This document shows, one piece after another, positions 32,557 through 44,081 of a DNA stretch of 64,000 nt; the first letter of the stretch is position 1; every line of letters starts with the position of its first letter. The notes beneath the pieces are model-generated. The model did not search any database and was not told the DNA's origin. It saw only the letters and a program-made list of their open reading frames with translations. The stretch spans positions 702,675-766,674 of the forward strand of contig NW_004450398.1 in the NCBI RefSeq assembly GCF_000321225.1, written 5' to 3'. Position numbers and translations under genes: made by a program. This stretch comes from Odobenus rosmarus divergens (lineage: Eukaryota; Chordata; Mammalia; Carnivora; Odobenidae).

Positions 32557-34640
32557 GTCTGATACCTTCCTTTCATACAGGAAAGGCCAACCCTCACGTT
32601 CACAGAAGGAAAGCAAAGTGAGGCCCAGGGAAGGGAAAGGGCCAGGCCAAGGTCACGCAAGCAGCAAGCAGCCTGGCCCCTGGCCACGGCAGCCAGGGGC
32701 CAGCGACCCACCAGAGTCCCTGCAGGCCCAGCTGGAGCTCAGACGGGCCCCCACAGCCTCCCTGAATCCCCAGCCAGGTAAGTGCCTGAGCAGTCGCGGG
32801 TGTGAACGCCTGTCTGAGCAACACGGGCGCCTTCCCGAAACGGCAGCTGGCTGGGAGGAAAGCAGCCAGGTGCTCGCTCCCCACTCCCCCTCCCCCCGCA
32901 GCAGTGCACCTTCCATGTGGAGCTGTCACGTCTCCTTGTCCTAAAAATGGTGCCATGTTCCCATCTTCGTTCCTTTCCCGCCCTCTGAATAGAAACGTCG
33001 GTCTGTGAGCTCCTGAACCCACTGCCTCCTGCCCCAAGCCTGCTGCCCAGGCCCAGGCAGGAGACGGGGCCCTCGACTGGGCCTACGCCGCTCACGGAGA
33101 GCTTCCTGCCAAGTAGCCTTGGATCCTCTGGAAAACCTCTCTGGAGAGAGGACTGCATCTCAATATACAACTCTTGGAGTGACGTGTGAGCCCTGGTTGA
33201 ACACCATGGACCCCTTTTTCACCTGATCCTAGTAGCTGCCCAATGAATGAGGCTGATGTGAAACTCCATGACTAGCCCGGGGGCCTTGATTACTGTGTCC
33301 TCACCAAAAGGTAGCTGACTCCACGCAGGGAGCCCCAAGAGCAGGTGACAACAGCAACCAAGGGTCCTCTAGTCTTCCATTCAGAGCGTCCGCAGAACAA
33401 AGTAAGAGAGAAACTCACGGCAGAGGACCCATGGCGATGTGCCTAAGTGGTAAATACTACATGTCTCTTCTCTCACTCCTGAATGCAGCCACTAGAAAGA
33501 TCTCTGTTAATCAAGGCAGGTGGGGGGAATCTTTACCTCAACCAATGTCTTCTGAATAGTGCCCTGAATCAGCTGTGTCAGAGATACTCACAAAAATGGA
33601 AAGAATCCAAGCCAGGCTTAGTGTCTCTAGCATGTTCCCAGAACCTCGCCTATGCCTCTGGCCTCTAGAGGTTCCACGAGGGTCGTCCAGGAATGGGCAG
33701 TTCCCCAAATTACTTGTATCAAGTAAATTCCCTGACCATCAACTTGCCACTCATCAGTTTAGTAAATGGGATCTTTCTCTAACCTAGAGAGAAAACAGTT
33801 CAGAATTCTAAGAAACAGAAGTAAGGCAGGCTATCTTCCTGCAAAGTCCCTTTACTCTGGGCCCCAGCTAACACAGGTTGAGTCCCATCGGCGGTTACCT
33901 GAGCTGATCTCACGGTGTGGAGGCTGGCATGGTGACTGAGGAGCTGCACAGACCCCAGTGCAGACCGGACTCCGACCCTACTCTGGGCCGAGGGACTGGA
34001 ACCCAGCCACACACAGCCTCTCTCCCTTGAAAGGATCACCCCTACTCCCTTTTTACAGCCAATGGGATTGACAGCAAAGACCCCCAGGGATGGCTTCCTT
34101 TTCTGGGGGACCCCCTGGGCCTGACTTAATTCTCCAACAGATATGTCCCTGGCACAGTGGAAAAGTCAAGCCTGGAGAGCACCCTGTTCCAGCCCCTCCT
34201 TACAGGTTAATACAAATGTTCTCAGGGGCCTGGAGCAAATGGAACGCCCTGTTCTCTCCGGGTCAGGTCAGCAGGTCCCCCAACACCAAGCGTAGAGAGC
34301 ACTGTCACAGAGGGTAAAACACCCACAAAGCCCCGAGTACACTGTGGAGCTGCTCAAGGGTGTGCAGCAGGGGGGACCAGCTTTGTGGGGGTCATCACAA
34401 GACCTGGGGTGGGGGGGCACATCAGAGCCCACTGCTCTCGCTCAGAGAGGGCACAAAAGAGTAAGCATGTAACAGCAGTAACTGCCCCCTCTGCATCCTG
34501 GTCCTACCCCCTCCTGCCACCAAACACCCTGCTCTGCAGTTCTCAGGGTACAGGGCTGTCCCCAGGGCCCAGGTCTCTGATCTTGGGGCTCACGGATTCT
34601 TATTGTGGACAAACAAATGAAGGCGGTCCCTGAGAGCTTA
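32557..34640. other. Intronic sequence, GC-rich first part
   Basis: Bases 32600-33100 are GC-rich with many overlapping open frames (up to 145 codons) on both strands, plus a MIR-like GGCCAAGGTCACGCAAGCAG at 32645. The frames contradict each other and none shows a domain. The rest has no assigned repeat or exon. Confidence 0.4.
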
Positions 34641-34644
34641 CGCA

Positions 34645-34790
34645 GAAACTATGTTACATATAACACTTTATACTACCTTACAAAGCTCTGGCATGTAGGA
34701 ATGGAAGCTATGCCCCATTTTACAGAGCAGGGAAGTGAGGCCTAGAGCAGTCAAATAAGCTGCCCAAGGCCACTCAGGACTTGAAAGCAC
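34645..34790 (-). repeat. MIR
   Basis: TGCCCCATTTTACAGAGCAG, GGAAGTGAGGCCTAGAGCAG and GCTGCCCAAGGCCACTCAGG form a reversed MIR. Confidence 0.8.
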
Positions 34791-35930
34791 GTGTCTTGCT
34801 GTCCCAGCATCTCAAAGCACATGAAGTAAATGGCTGGAAGACTTGCCTATCACCCCTGACCTGGGGAATGAGTCTAAGAGGTGTTAAAAAGGATGCCCAA
34901 CAAGAGAACCTCAAAATAGGGGGTGGGCGACACACACCCTGGCAGGTGAGTCACGCAGAGGAGACAATCCTCAGAAATGAAACAGCTACGGTTGGAATCA
35001 AAGTCCTAAGAGTGTGGGTAATGGGGGTTGCTAAACATCGGTTTCTGGTCCGGGATGTGGGAATGTTTTCATGCAAAGGCCAGAAAGTTGGACGGGGACT
35101 TTTGATCTCTACCATTCTCATGACTTTGCTGCCAGAAGACCCACTAAGGGATGTATTCCAATGAGTGCACATGACAGCAGAGGGGGGAGGCTAATTTCGT
35201 AAACTGCTATTTCTCCTCAAGACATTCCACCCCACACCTTTCCTTTTTTCTTTTTTTCTTTCTTTCTTTTTCTTTCTTTTTTTTTTTTAACTGATGATTG
35301 CTGCCCAGAACCATGGCTAACCGGGATGGGACACCTGCCATCCTTCATGGCAGGAGAGCAGATCTCTGCAATGGTCCAAAAGGAATGGGGCAAACACACT
35401 TTTCAGAAGAACATGGTGAGTTCTGACTACTTGGCACCCCTTCCTCCAAGAACCCCCTCCACACCGTTCCAGGTCATCCCGGTGGCACCGCCAGAGCCCT
35501 TCCACTCACACCCTGGCCTCCAGGACACGGCCCCAGGCCCGGCCCACCATCCTGTGCCCTACGTCCAGAGGCCAGCCAAGTTCACCCAAGAGAAGCCTCC
35601 CCAAGTCCTTCCCTAAAGTGATACACAGTCACAGCAGGGGACAGAGTTCTCTGCCCACTGGCCTTGCCAACCTGGAAGAGGGAATACAGAAACACAGAGA
35701 AGCTGTAAATAACAATAACCATCTGTTGAATTTCTGAATGAGGAGGACCAATTCACTCGGTTGCCAATAAGCTTAAGGACGTATACTCCATGCCAACCAA
35801 TGATGAAAGCCTTCTGGGCTGACCCCATGTGCAACAGCTTCTACCTGAATACACTCCAGTCCCCTCCCCAGAACATCCCTTTTATTGCTTCCTAGCACTA
35901 ACTAGTGAATAAAACTACAGTGCTTGCTCA
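34791..35930. other. Intronic sequence, no gene seen
   Basis: A pyrimidine tract (CTTTCTTTCTTTTTC-type) lies at 35241-35290. No exon or named repeat assigned; an open frame of 127 codons at 34781 lacks any domain. Confidence 0.4.
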
Positions 35931-36115
35931 TTTGCTAATTGAGCCTCTTCGCTAGAATGTGTGCTCTGTGGGCACAGGGATCTTACCTGGTTGGGCTCCT
36001 CAGTATATCCCCAGGGCATAGGACAGAGTCTGGCACAGAAGGCGCTCAACAGATACTGTTGGTAGGTTCCTTGGTTGGTTACTTGATGAAATGAATGGAT
36101 GAACGAACGAATGGA
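35931..36115 (+). mobile_element. L2 LINE 3' end
   Basis: CTAGAATGTGTGCTCTGTGG, GGGCATAGGACAGAGTCTGG and CAGAAGGCGCTCAACAGATA, then GAATGGATGAACGAACGAAT, is the characteristic L2 3' end. Confidence 0.85.
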
Positions 36116-36830
36116 ACAAATTTCCATAAAGGAGCTTGCGAGCTATCCAGACATGGCGAGCATTAAAGGATCTCACGGGGCCAGAGTTTAGGTAACAGCT
36201 CAGAAGACACTGGGCACTGAAATCTCAACAGTCTGAATCAGAAAATGTTCACATTCTTATTTTGTGACTTTGTTCAACTGAGGGAGAAAATAAGAGGGCG
36301 CTTTACATAACACAGATGAGGTTTGTTTTCTGAAACTTTGCAAACCATCAGATTTCTTTTTAAGGAGGGCAGGAGAATTTCACTTTCCAAATGTGTTGCA
36401 TCAAAGTTGAGTTTTTCCATTACAGCACAGAGCTGGAGCGCATCACTAGTACACTGCAGATTACTAACAGCAATGTAAGAACCAGAGAAAGGCCCCTGCC
36501 CCTAAAAATAAAACCCGAAGAATACTCTCCTCTTCCTCCCAAGCCCTTTTGGCTCAGTTCATTGGGGTGACATTCTCAGGGTCCGCACTGATTGGACACT
36601 TGCGTGGGGGGTCCTGGCCACGGCCTCTGAACCCCTTCTCCTAGCCATCCCCCTGTCGGCTCTCATCTGTGGGCTGGGGAGCCATTCTCACCCACCCAGC
36701 TTGTCCCAGCTCAGCATGAAGGCCTGGTTCTGGAAGCTTCTATGACCTTCCACCACCCTTTGCAAAGAGAATGAGGCATGTCCTTACTCTCCCCCAGCAG
36801 TTTCTGCAGAGCTCACTCACAGCACTGAAA
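36116..36830. other. Intronic sequence, no gene seen
   Basis: AT-rich to about 36.5 kb, then C-rich. No repeat or exon assigned. Confidence 0.4.
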
Positions 36831-36839
36831 GGAATAAGT

Positions 36840-36993
36840 ATGAGAGAACAGTTACAATGCCCATCATGTGTCAAGCATGATCCAAGCACCATACGAAGTG
36901 TACATATAATCTCATTTTGTCAATTCCATGTAATCCTCCTAAGCCCTTTGTGAGCTTTGGACCACTATTGCCATTTTACAAATAAACTGAGCC
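36840..36993 (-). repeat. MIR, first part, split by a SINE
   Basis: CATCATGTGTCAAGCATGAT, TATAATCTCATTTTGTCAAT and TTGCCATTTTACAAATAAAC are in reversed MIR order. The SINE at 36994 interrupts it just after AACTGAG. Confidence 0.8.
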
Positions 36994-37156
36994 GGGGCGC
37001 CTAGTGGTTCAGGATGTTAAGCGTCTGACTCTTGATTTCAGCTCAAGTCATGAGCTCAGGGTTGTGAGACTGAGTCCCACAACAGGCTCTGCGCTCAGCG
37101 GGGCGTCTGCCTGAGATGTTCTCTCCCTCTGCTCTTCCCCACTCTCTCTCTCTCTA
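36994..37156 (+). mobile_element. Can-SINE lacking an A tail
   Basis: GGGGCGCCTAGTGGTTCAGG, ATGTTAAGCGTCTGACTCTT, GCTCAGCGGGGCGTCTGCCT and a CTCTCTCTCT end. The AATAAA/A tail is absent: CTCTAAG passes straight into AACTGAGATG. The repeated AACTGAG at both ends suits a target duplication. Confidence 0.88.
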
Positions 37157-37489
37157 AGAACTGAGATGTAAACTCAAGAATGCCCTGATTCCAAAGCTGC
37201 TGTATCTGATCTCAAGGTCACAGCCACGCAGGTCTTCTGTTCCTTGTGGCCGACAGCTCATCAAGTTACCTAAGTGACCCTTTGGTGGCCAGTACTTCAC
37301 AATCATTATTCTCAACCTCATGACAACCCCGCAAGTCGCTCAGTGACGGTGCCCCCCACTGTGCAGTTCACAAAGTTGCCCGTGATCCCAGAGCAAGCGA
37401 ACAGCAGGGTCAGGATTTGGAATCGGAATCCACCCGAACGAACTACTCCAGGAGGGCTATGGCCCTCCTCCAACCACATACCTATTTAG

Positions 37490-37606
37490 AAAATAGAATC
37501 TAAAATACTAATAGGCCTGAAGGATAACGTGGTTCTCTATAATTGTTTAAGACAGTGAGAAATTAGAAAACACCCGAATGCTGAACAAGAGCATGTGTTA
37601 AATTAA
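37490..37606 (+). mobile_element. L1 3' fragment, first part
   Basis: GTTCTCTATAATTGTTTAAG and ACACCCGAATGCTGAACAAG is diverged L1/HAL1 ORF2-end text. It appears to be split by the LTR-like block that follows. Confidence 0.5.
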
Positions 37607-37945
37607 CGAAACAAGGAGGCCAGGAAACTGAGGTGGCCATAGCGCTTCGGTAGCCTGTCTAAGAAAACCAAAACCTATGCACCAGAGTCAATCCCTGAAA
37701 ACCCTTCAACGTTAACAACAACCGATCTCAAACAGCCAGCCAGACTTTCCCAAATGATGTAACCACTTAAGCTACAGCCAATCAAATAATTTCCCTGCTT
37801 TGCCTCTGCGTCTTCTCCCATAAAAACTTTGCCCCAGTTCCTGTCGGTGGGATGTTCCTGACCCCTCTGGTGTGGTGCTGCTCATTGGCATCCCCTTTTG
37901 CTCCAGGAGACTCTCAAAACTTTTTACAGGACACGGTTTATCTTC
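37607..37945 (+). repeat. Solo-LTR-like block (ERV relic)
   Basis: The layout fits a retroviral LTR: CAAT-box text AGCCAATCAAATAATTTCC (37777), TATA-like CCCATAAAAACTTTGCCCC (37816), a GGTGGGATGTTCCTGACCCC R-like part and the end GACTCTCAAAACTTTTTACA. No internal viral genes adjoin it. The family is not named with confidence. Transcription, if any, would run opposite to SNX29. Confidence 0.6.
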
Positions 37946-38165
37946 CAATGGAGGGATCCAAGAAAGTATATTACATCACTGTGGTGGGATATTACACAGC
38001 GGTGAGAGAGGATTTTGACGTAAAGTGTAGAGTAACGTGGGTAAAATTTATGTTAAAAAGCAGGACACAGATGTTCACACAAGGGATACTTCCATCTAGA
38101 GAGAGAATACATAGAGGAAAGACTAAAAAGACACATTAATTGTAATTGTATCTATATATTGGAGC
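37946..38165 (+). mobile_element. L1 3' fragment, second part
   Basis: TGGTGGGATATTACACAGCG, GGTAAAATTTATGTTAAAAA and AGAATACATAGAGGAAAGAC resemble the L1M/HAL1 3' end. Confidence 0.6.
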
Positions 38166-39790
38166 CATGAGTCATTTGTTTTCCTTCCTTCTAACTTTAT
38201 TTTCCAATTTTTCTCTAATGAGCATGTACTACTTTAAGCATTTTTTAAAAGGTTTTTTTTTTTTTTTTTCTTTTAAAGAAACTGGCTATTATCAACTAGG
38301 GCTGAGTCCTGGCTTATTTTAATCCTTGGAATGGATGCCATTCTGAGTTCTGATTAAGGGTAATTCAATCCTTTCAAATGTCCAAATTGTCTCTGATTTT
38401 TTTTGAGGCGAATAATTGCATTTTATACTAAACTTATTTGCAGCTCAAATACAGCTCAAAACCTTGTTTTGATTACTTGTTTAGGGAAAGAGTAACACTT
38501 AGAAAACGCACAAGAATCACATTTGCATGATGGGTGGTGAGGCAGGGAATTACAGTTGGGGGAAAAGAGAAATGAAAGCCACTCCTGAATATTCAGCAGC
38601 CCCAACCTCCAGCCTACTCCCACATTCACATCCACACCCAACCAATCTCCTTTCCTGGTGGGAGGGTGGAGAGACACTGTACTTGAAATCCCTGCCCAGC
38701 GGGAGTCCAGGGATTTCCCCAACTCTCTTCATCAACACCTCTGGGAGCTGGCCTGCACAGTGGGTCTCCTTCCTCCCACTAAGACAGCTGACACCCAAAG
38801 TTGGTGTCACCTTGGGCAAGACACGTAGGATCGTGTTAACGGAAGTCAGCACAGAGAATCCTGATGCCTAAGGCCAGCAAGACACCAAAAAGGACCCCAA
38901 GCTTTCTTCCCTGCAACCTCCTCCCGGGGTTTGACATTTCCTGATCACAGACACGGGTCTTCGGCAGTTTTATTAAAATCGAGCAGCTCCAAGGATGGCC
39001 CATGCTTTAGGTCACTATTTTTTTTTTTTAATTAACCACCAACTATCAGCTGAATAGAGAGTTGAAAGTCAAGAGCAATTCCTGTAGCTACAATGTATTT
39101 TTCCTTCTATTAATTATTTTGTTCTCCCATGATGTGTCACAAAGAAATAGCCAGTTTTGAGGTAAAGTCAGAAAACAGGTAAGGGAAAAGGAAAAAAATA
39201 TGCAAAATCCCCACCACCCAGAAAAAAATCATTTTTGGTTCATAGTGGAAACTGCAAAACTGGTAGTCTATGCAGGTTAAAAATTTTCATTTCTTTGCCA
39301 ACATTTAAAAGTAAAGAGTTTTTAACAGCTAACTCCAGATTTCCATTTAAATTAAAAAACCTGGAAGATGGGGAGAAACAAAGCCCCAATTCCCGTGTAG
39401 TGACCATCAACTGACATGGAGAAGCAGCTGCCCATATTCATTTCCTGCCTGGGCTCTGCAGACATCCAAGTTTGCTACAACTGGTCTAGATCTTCCCACT
39501 TGACGTTCCTAAGCTAATGTACACATTTTTCCAGTTTTTGGTTAGGTTTTTAATGGCACTATATATTCTATTTAGTTATCTATTTTTCCCTATTTTATCA
39601 TATGATAAATAACCTTCCAAGCTGAGATATAAAATCTACATCATCATTTTTAATGGTTATATCACACTAATCTACCTTTCCTGATTTTGCCACAATGAGG
39701 GAGCATTACTTTTTGGGGTCTATCCTATTACTCCTCCACCAGACAGTCCAGCTGTCCTCTCTGCGGGGCCCTTCTCTGTAAGAGGATTAT
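38166..39790. other. AT-rich intron, no gene seen
   Basis: A run of 18 T begins at about 38252. The stretches 38330-38470 and 39000-39400 are AT-rich and free of recognised repeats (AGGGTAATTCAATCC, GCGAATAATTGCATTTT). Confidence 0.4.
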
Positions 39791-39984
39791 TCTTCCAGTC
39801 CTTCCTGTGTCTTGCCACTTCTGAGCACAGGCTTCCAGAAGCAAGCATGGTCTGCTGTCCTCACTTCTCCCCTTGCCATGAGAAAAGGATGCCCCAGCTC
39901 AGGTGCTTCTTTGATTTGGATCCACAACATGGAGCATAACACACCGCACGTGACATGCGGCACAAATGGGAAATACAGATCCTC
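39791..39984 (+). repeat. LTR-like repeat, first part
   Basis: TCTTGCCACTTCTGAGCACA, ATGAGAAAAGGATGCCCCAG and TTTGATTTGGATCCACAAC read like an old LTR whose end resumes at 40458 after a DNA transposon. Family uncertain. Confidence 0.45.
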
Positions 39985-40457
39985 CTCGACTTATGATAGG
40001 GTTATGTCCCAATAAACCCATTCTAAGTTGAAAATATCTCAAGTGGAAAATGCATGGGACCTCAGTTTAGCTTAGCCTACGTGAAACATAGAACAGTTCC
40101 GTCAGCCTAGGGCAAGGGAAAACCATCTAACACAGAGCCTGTTTTATAATCAAGTGTTGACGGTGTCATGTAATTTAATGAATACTGCACTGAAAGTGAC
40201 AAACGGAAGAGTTCTAGGGCTACAGAATGTGTGTCGGTAGTTTACCCCCATGACTGTAGGGCTGACTGGGAGCTGTGGCTAGGTGCCCCCCCTCCTTGCA
40301 ACACGAGAAATGATCGTACCACCGATGACCCGCCCAAGAAAAGATCTAAGTACAAAATGCAAAGTATGGCTTCTACTGAATGCATATCGCTTTCACGCCA
40401 TCATAAAGTTGAAAAATCCCAAGTCAAACCATCTTAAGTCAGGGCCCCTCTGCAGAC
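39985..40457 (+). mobile_element. DNA transposon relic nested in the LTR-like repeat
   Basis: The ends are imperfect inverted repeats: CTCGACTTATGATAGGGTTA at the left and AAACCATCTTAAGTCAGGG at the right. Internal GACTTA/TAAGT phrases recur (CATTCTAAGTTGAAAATATC, ATAAAGTTGAAAAATCCCAA). The layout is that of a common old mammalian non-autonomous DNA transposon; I do not name the family. No transposase remains. Confidence 0.7.
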
Positions 40458-40540
40458 ATGTAATAAACTTAGTACTATAAGCTGCTGAGATTTGGGGATT
40501 GTTTGTTACAACAGCAGAAGTTAGCCTCAGCTGATGGGTA
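40458..40540 (+). repeat. LTR-like repeat, 3' end after the transposon
   Basis: ACATGTAATAAACTTAGTAC, GCTGCTGAGATTTGGGGATT and GTTTGTTACAACAGCAGAAG are the poly(A) and end region of an old LTR family. Confidence 0.55.
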
Positions 40541-40968
40541 TGCTAAAGTACTAAAACATTCTTTAAAAAACTTCAAATAAACCATTTACAAAGGTCTCTG
40601 GCCAGTGCCCAAGCCTTGCCCAGTACGGCTTGGCAGGATGCGGCTGGGAGCAGCAGCTCTGTGTGCCTGCTGGGGGCAGTACTGGAGGGGCCGGCCGGCC
40701 CTGCAGAAAACACACCCCTTTGCAGGGCTAAGACCGTTACCTGTGCCTGTGGCAATTGCTTATTGTGTCCAAGGGTACAAGAAAGCAGTACCAAAAACAA
40801 GTACCTTTAAGCAGCAAGATGCTCACGATATGAAAAGAATTCAGAAAGGGAGGACTGACCAAGGGAAGAGGAGACGCCTGGCCCCCCATGTGGTGCTCAC
40901 ACGCTCCAGGACACGCGCTCTTAGAGTAGAGGAAGCAGCCTCCCTTGGGTTCACACTAGGCCAGGGGT

Positions 40969-40992
40969 GTCTCTCTCTCTCTCTCTCTCTCT
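40969..40992 (+). repeat. (CT)n microsatellite
   Basis: About eleven uninterrupted CT units just upstream of a SINE. Simple sequence. Confidence 0.9.
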
Positions 40993-41037
40993 ACCGTACA
41001 CGTGCTTACATTCTCCATTCTCCAACCCCTTTTTTAA

Positions 41038-41252
41038 AACAATTTTGGTCGAGATGCCTGGGTGGCTCAGTTGGTTAAGGATCCACCTTCGGCTCAGGTC
41101 ATGATCCCAGGGTCCTGGGATCAAGTCCCGCATCGGGCTCCCCGCTCAGCAGGGAGCCTGCTTCTCCCTCTCCCTGCCACTCCCCCTGCTTGTGCTCGCA
41201 CTCTCTCTCTGACAAATAAATAAAATTAAAAAAAAAAAAAACGGTTTTGGTC
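41038..41252 (+). mobile_element. Can-SINE with diverged target duplication
   Basis: The body 41051-41239 reads GAGATGCCTGGGTGGCTCAG, GGTCCTGGGATCAAGTCCCG, CCGCTCAGCAGGGAGCCTGC, CTGACAAATAAATAAAATTA plus an A run. The flanks AACAATTTTGGTC and AAACGGTTTTGGTC form the duplication with small differences. Antisense to SNX29. Confidence 0.95.
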
Positions 41253-41644
41253 AATGAAGTAGAGTGAACCTCATCTAACTGAAATTGTGCATCAGGGTGC
41301 ACCAAGGCCCCTAGTTCTTCTCCTCCTCCATGGGCCCTGCGGTCTCGGAGCCAAAACGACTTGCTGCTCCCTTGACTAAATAATAAATAGACAGTGAAAA
41401 TCCAGAGGCTGGAGTCCTCAAGGAGACCCTGTAACCCTAGGACATTTGTTGAGCTAATGACTATAATTCACTGTGCTTACCTCTCTGAAACCTGACACAC
41501 CCAGGCTTTGGTCTTGGTCTCTGGGCATGTGCTTGGCGATCCAGCTTTCTCCTCACTGCTAGGCCCCCCACTTTTACCCTGAGCCCCACTAACCTCAGTG
41601 ACCCACATCAGCCACACCTTACCACCAAGACCCCAGAGGCCCTC

Positions 41645-41975
41645 TTTTGTTTTGTGTTTAATGGTGAAAAATTTTCTATTTCAAATTAGCCAGCTGGACT
41701 CAGTTTAGATGATCTCAATTTTGTTCGTAACATCCAAAGCATCACCGTCAGGAACCAGTGGAATAAGGCCTGATCAGAGTGCTGACCTCAGCCAGGTCAA
41801 GGTCATACAGCTCCCTCACAGCCCATTTGATCTGGTGCTTGTTGGCCTTGACATCCACAGGGAACGCAAGCATGCTGTTGTCTTCTCTCCTCTTCATGGC
41901 TGACTCGGTGGTTGGGGAGCTGGACGATGGATGGCACACTTGCCAAGCTTGTTTCTCCTGTTAACCCCCGCACCT
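41645..41975 (-). pseudogene. RPL23A: RPL23A processed pseudogene (3' part)
   Basis: The minus strand encodes a decayed copy of the C-terminal half of ribosomal protein uL23: [40 protein letters not shown]. It then shifts frame through a deletion after LIRP and regains similarity at DALDV..NKIEII before the stop at about 41705. Text just past the stop (CTAAACTGAGTCCAGCTGGC) matches the RPL23A 3' UTR, and the copy has no introns, so it is a retrocopy. The N-terminal part decays beyond AGGAGAAACAAGC (about 41960). It is not expected to make protein. Confidence 0.93.
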
Positions 41976-42079
41976 CCAAGAGCATGGATTCATCCTTGCT
42001 GAGTTTGTATTCAGATAAATGCAAACACCTGATGTACACCCTTCTTTGATTCTCCGCTACCTAGCTTCTTCCCTTCAAC

Positions 42080-42215
42080 CGTGTTTGTGAGAGTGCTCTG
42101 TACTGCTGCAGTTAGCTTCACTCCCGCTGACCAGAGTTTCATTGTGTGAATATGCCACAGTTTACTTATCCATTCCTCTGTGGACAGACGGGTCATGCTT
42201 GTGATTTTGCACTTG
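42080..42215 (-). mobile_element. L1 fragment, antisense
   Basis: GACCAGAGTTTCATTGTGTG, AATATGCCACAGTTTACTTA and TCCATTCCTCTGTGGACAG are the reverse of the L1 ORF2 3' region. It lies directly beside the RPL23A retrocopy. Confidence 0.8.
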
Positions 42216-42239
42216 TTTATGTGGTTGATGGATATTTGT

Positions 42240-42350
42240 TTTCCCCTCACTAGACTGTAACTCCATGATGACAAGAAGCTGGTCTACACTTTCTCATTAC
42301 TGTAATTCAGTCGTTCGCATAGTGCCTGATCCATAGCAGGAGAGGAAAGA
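42240..42350 (+). mobile_element. L2 LINE 3' end
   Basis: CTCACTAGACTGTAACTCCA, TGATGACAAGAAGCTGGTCT and GCATAGTGCCTGATCCATAG, ended by a GGAA-rich tract to about 42390, is typical L2 3' text. Confidence 0.85.
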
Positions 42351-42390
42351 AGGAAGGGATAGAGGGAGGAAGGGAAGTACATAGGAAGGG

Positions 42391-43390
42391 AAAACAAGTT
42401 ACAAGTGTGCCGAAGATAGGACCCCACTCCCACATTTAAGGTCTGTTTGAACAATCAAATAATTTCCCAATTCCTGCTTGCTATAACAATTCCTCTCTCC
42501 CTACATAGTTCACATTAAATTAAGCCCCTAGGCTCTTATATGATTCCTGCCTCTTACCACCAATAAAGATATTTAGTTGTTATTAGTAAAAATTTACAGA
42601 TACCAGAAGAGTCTGGCTCTTAAAATAGGGTGCTTATCAAGATTCTACTTGCCTGAGGATGGGCCCTAAGACAGAACATTATCATCTTCATGTTATCAGC
42701 ACGTTCAAGAGATAAAACCATTCACATTTCAATTATCGCTTCACTTTTCTTTGTAAAATATGCACTCATAGGAACATAAAAACACAAAACCAAACTCCTG
42801 TATAAGGTAAAGTACTAACAGGGCCTCCGGGGCAGGGACTCAAGCCTCGGGCAGCGACCACACCCTGAGTGCCTCCATACTAGGTCTTGAAGAGCTCTTC
42901 CTTTTACCTCTGATAGAGGTTGACAGGAGGAAGTCACTGCTCTGCCAAATGGGAACAGAAATCGGCTTCCAGAATCTGAAAAGTGCATGTCCTCCTTCCT
43001 TTTAAAAGTCATACCCATGAGGCTCTAGCTCAGATACATGCATGGCTAAGGCTGCCTGTGGTCCTTCTTCTCCCTAACCAACCAGTTCAGCAAAACATCT
43101 AGTAACTTCACTTTGGGGAGCTCACGCTCTATAGGGAAAGTTATGAACCGCACAGACACAAGTCCGCGTCCACCTCACCAGCTTCATCTTTTGCCGAGAT
43201 GCCTTGACTCTTCGTGCAAATACTTATTTCCCCAATGTCTCTTCACTCATGTTATAAGTATTTCTCGATAGGCATTGGTCTAGGCACCAGGATACAGCAG
43301 GAAATGAAGACAGTGCTCATGGAGAAAGTGGGAGAGAAACAAGCAAGCCCATAAAAGAAGATTAAGCACCGCACTTCAACAGCAAGATGG
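42391..43390. other. Intronic sequence, no gene seen
   Basis: AT-rich text to 42.8 kb, mixed beyond. Bases 43255-43345 (AGGCATTGGTCTAGGCACCA, GATACAGCAGGAAATGAAGA) match an old mammalian repeat also seen near 59.65 kb. No exon. Confidence 0.45.
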
Positions 43391-43409
43391 CGACACAGAG
43401 ACACAGGTC

Positions 43410-43600
43410 TCTCGAGCATCTACCATGGGCCAAGTACCGTGCTTGCCACTTTTCCTACATATCTCATTTACTTCTCATGCCAATCCCACACACAAGACGC
43501 TCAGTAGCTACATTTTACAGACGAGGAACACATCTGGTAAACACACACAGCTGGTAAATAACAGAGGTGCGAAAAATCACATTCTGATCCTCAGGGCTCC
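43410..43600 (-). repeat. MIR
   Basis: ATCTACCATGGGCCAAGTAC, CATTTACTTCTCATGCCAAT and CTACATTTTACAGACGAGGA are in reversed MIR order. Confidence 0.8.
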
Positions 43601-44081
43601 AAAGGCCAAGGTGTTTGAAAAACAGACTGATGGAAGCCAAGCCAGCCACAACTTCTTTGTCATGAAAAGAGCTACAAGTCCAAAGTGTTGAGTGTTAGTC
43701 CTAAAAGCCAAGGGGATGGAAATTAGGAGTAGCTTGCTTTGTGCTTTTAGCAAGTCCGGGAAAAAATCTAGTCCGGAAGGTTTGGAGACTAACCACGGCT
43801 TTCAGTTCCCCCAGGCACGGCTAGGCCCTTAATGAAGAATACTTGAAAACCAGCTGTAATGTGTAGAAAAATTTCTCTCGGCTGTGAAAAGACTCCAGGA
43901 TCTTTCTTGACATGCTTTTCCTTAACACAAATGGGGTATTCAAGGAAAGCACGGGCCTCTTCATATTCCTACAGCTATAATTAGAACTCTTCCATCAGAG
44001 TTTTGTGAGAGTTTAAGGAGACAAAACATGGAGAGAACTTGGCACAATGTCTAGTACATGGGAAATACAGGTGCTGCCATC

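Noticed and set aside
32555..33170. Several overlapping GC-rich open frames up to 145 codons
   Set aside because: They conflict with each other on both strands, include MIR-like text and show no domain, so they follow from base composition.
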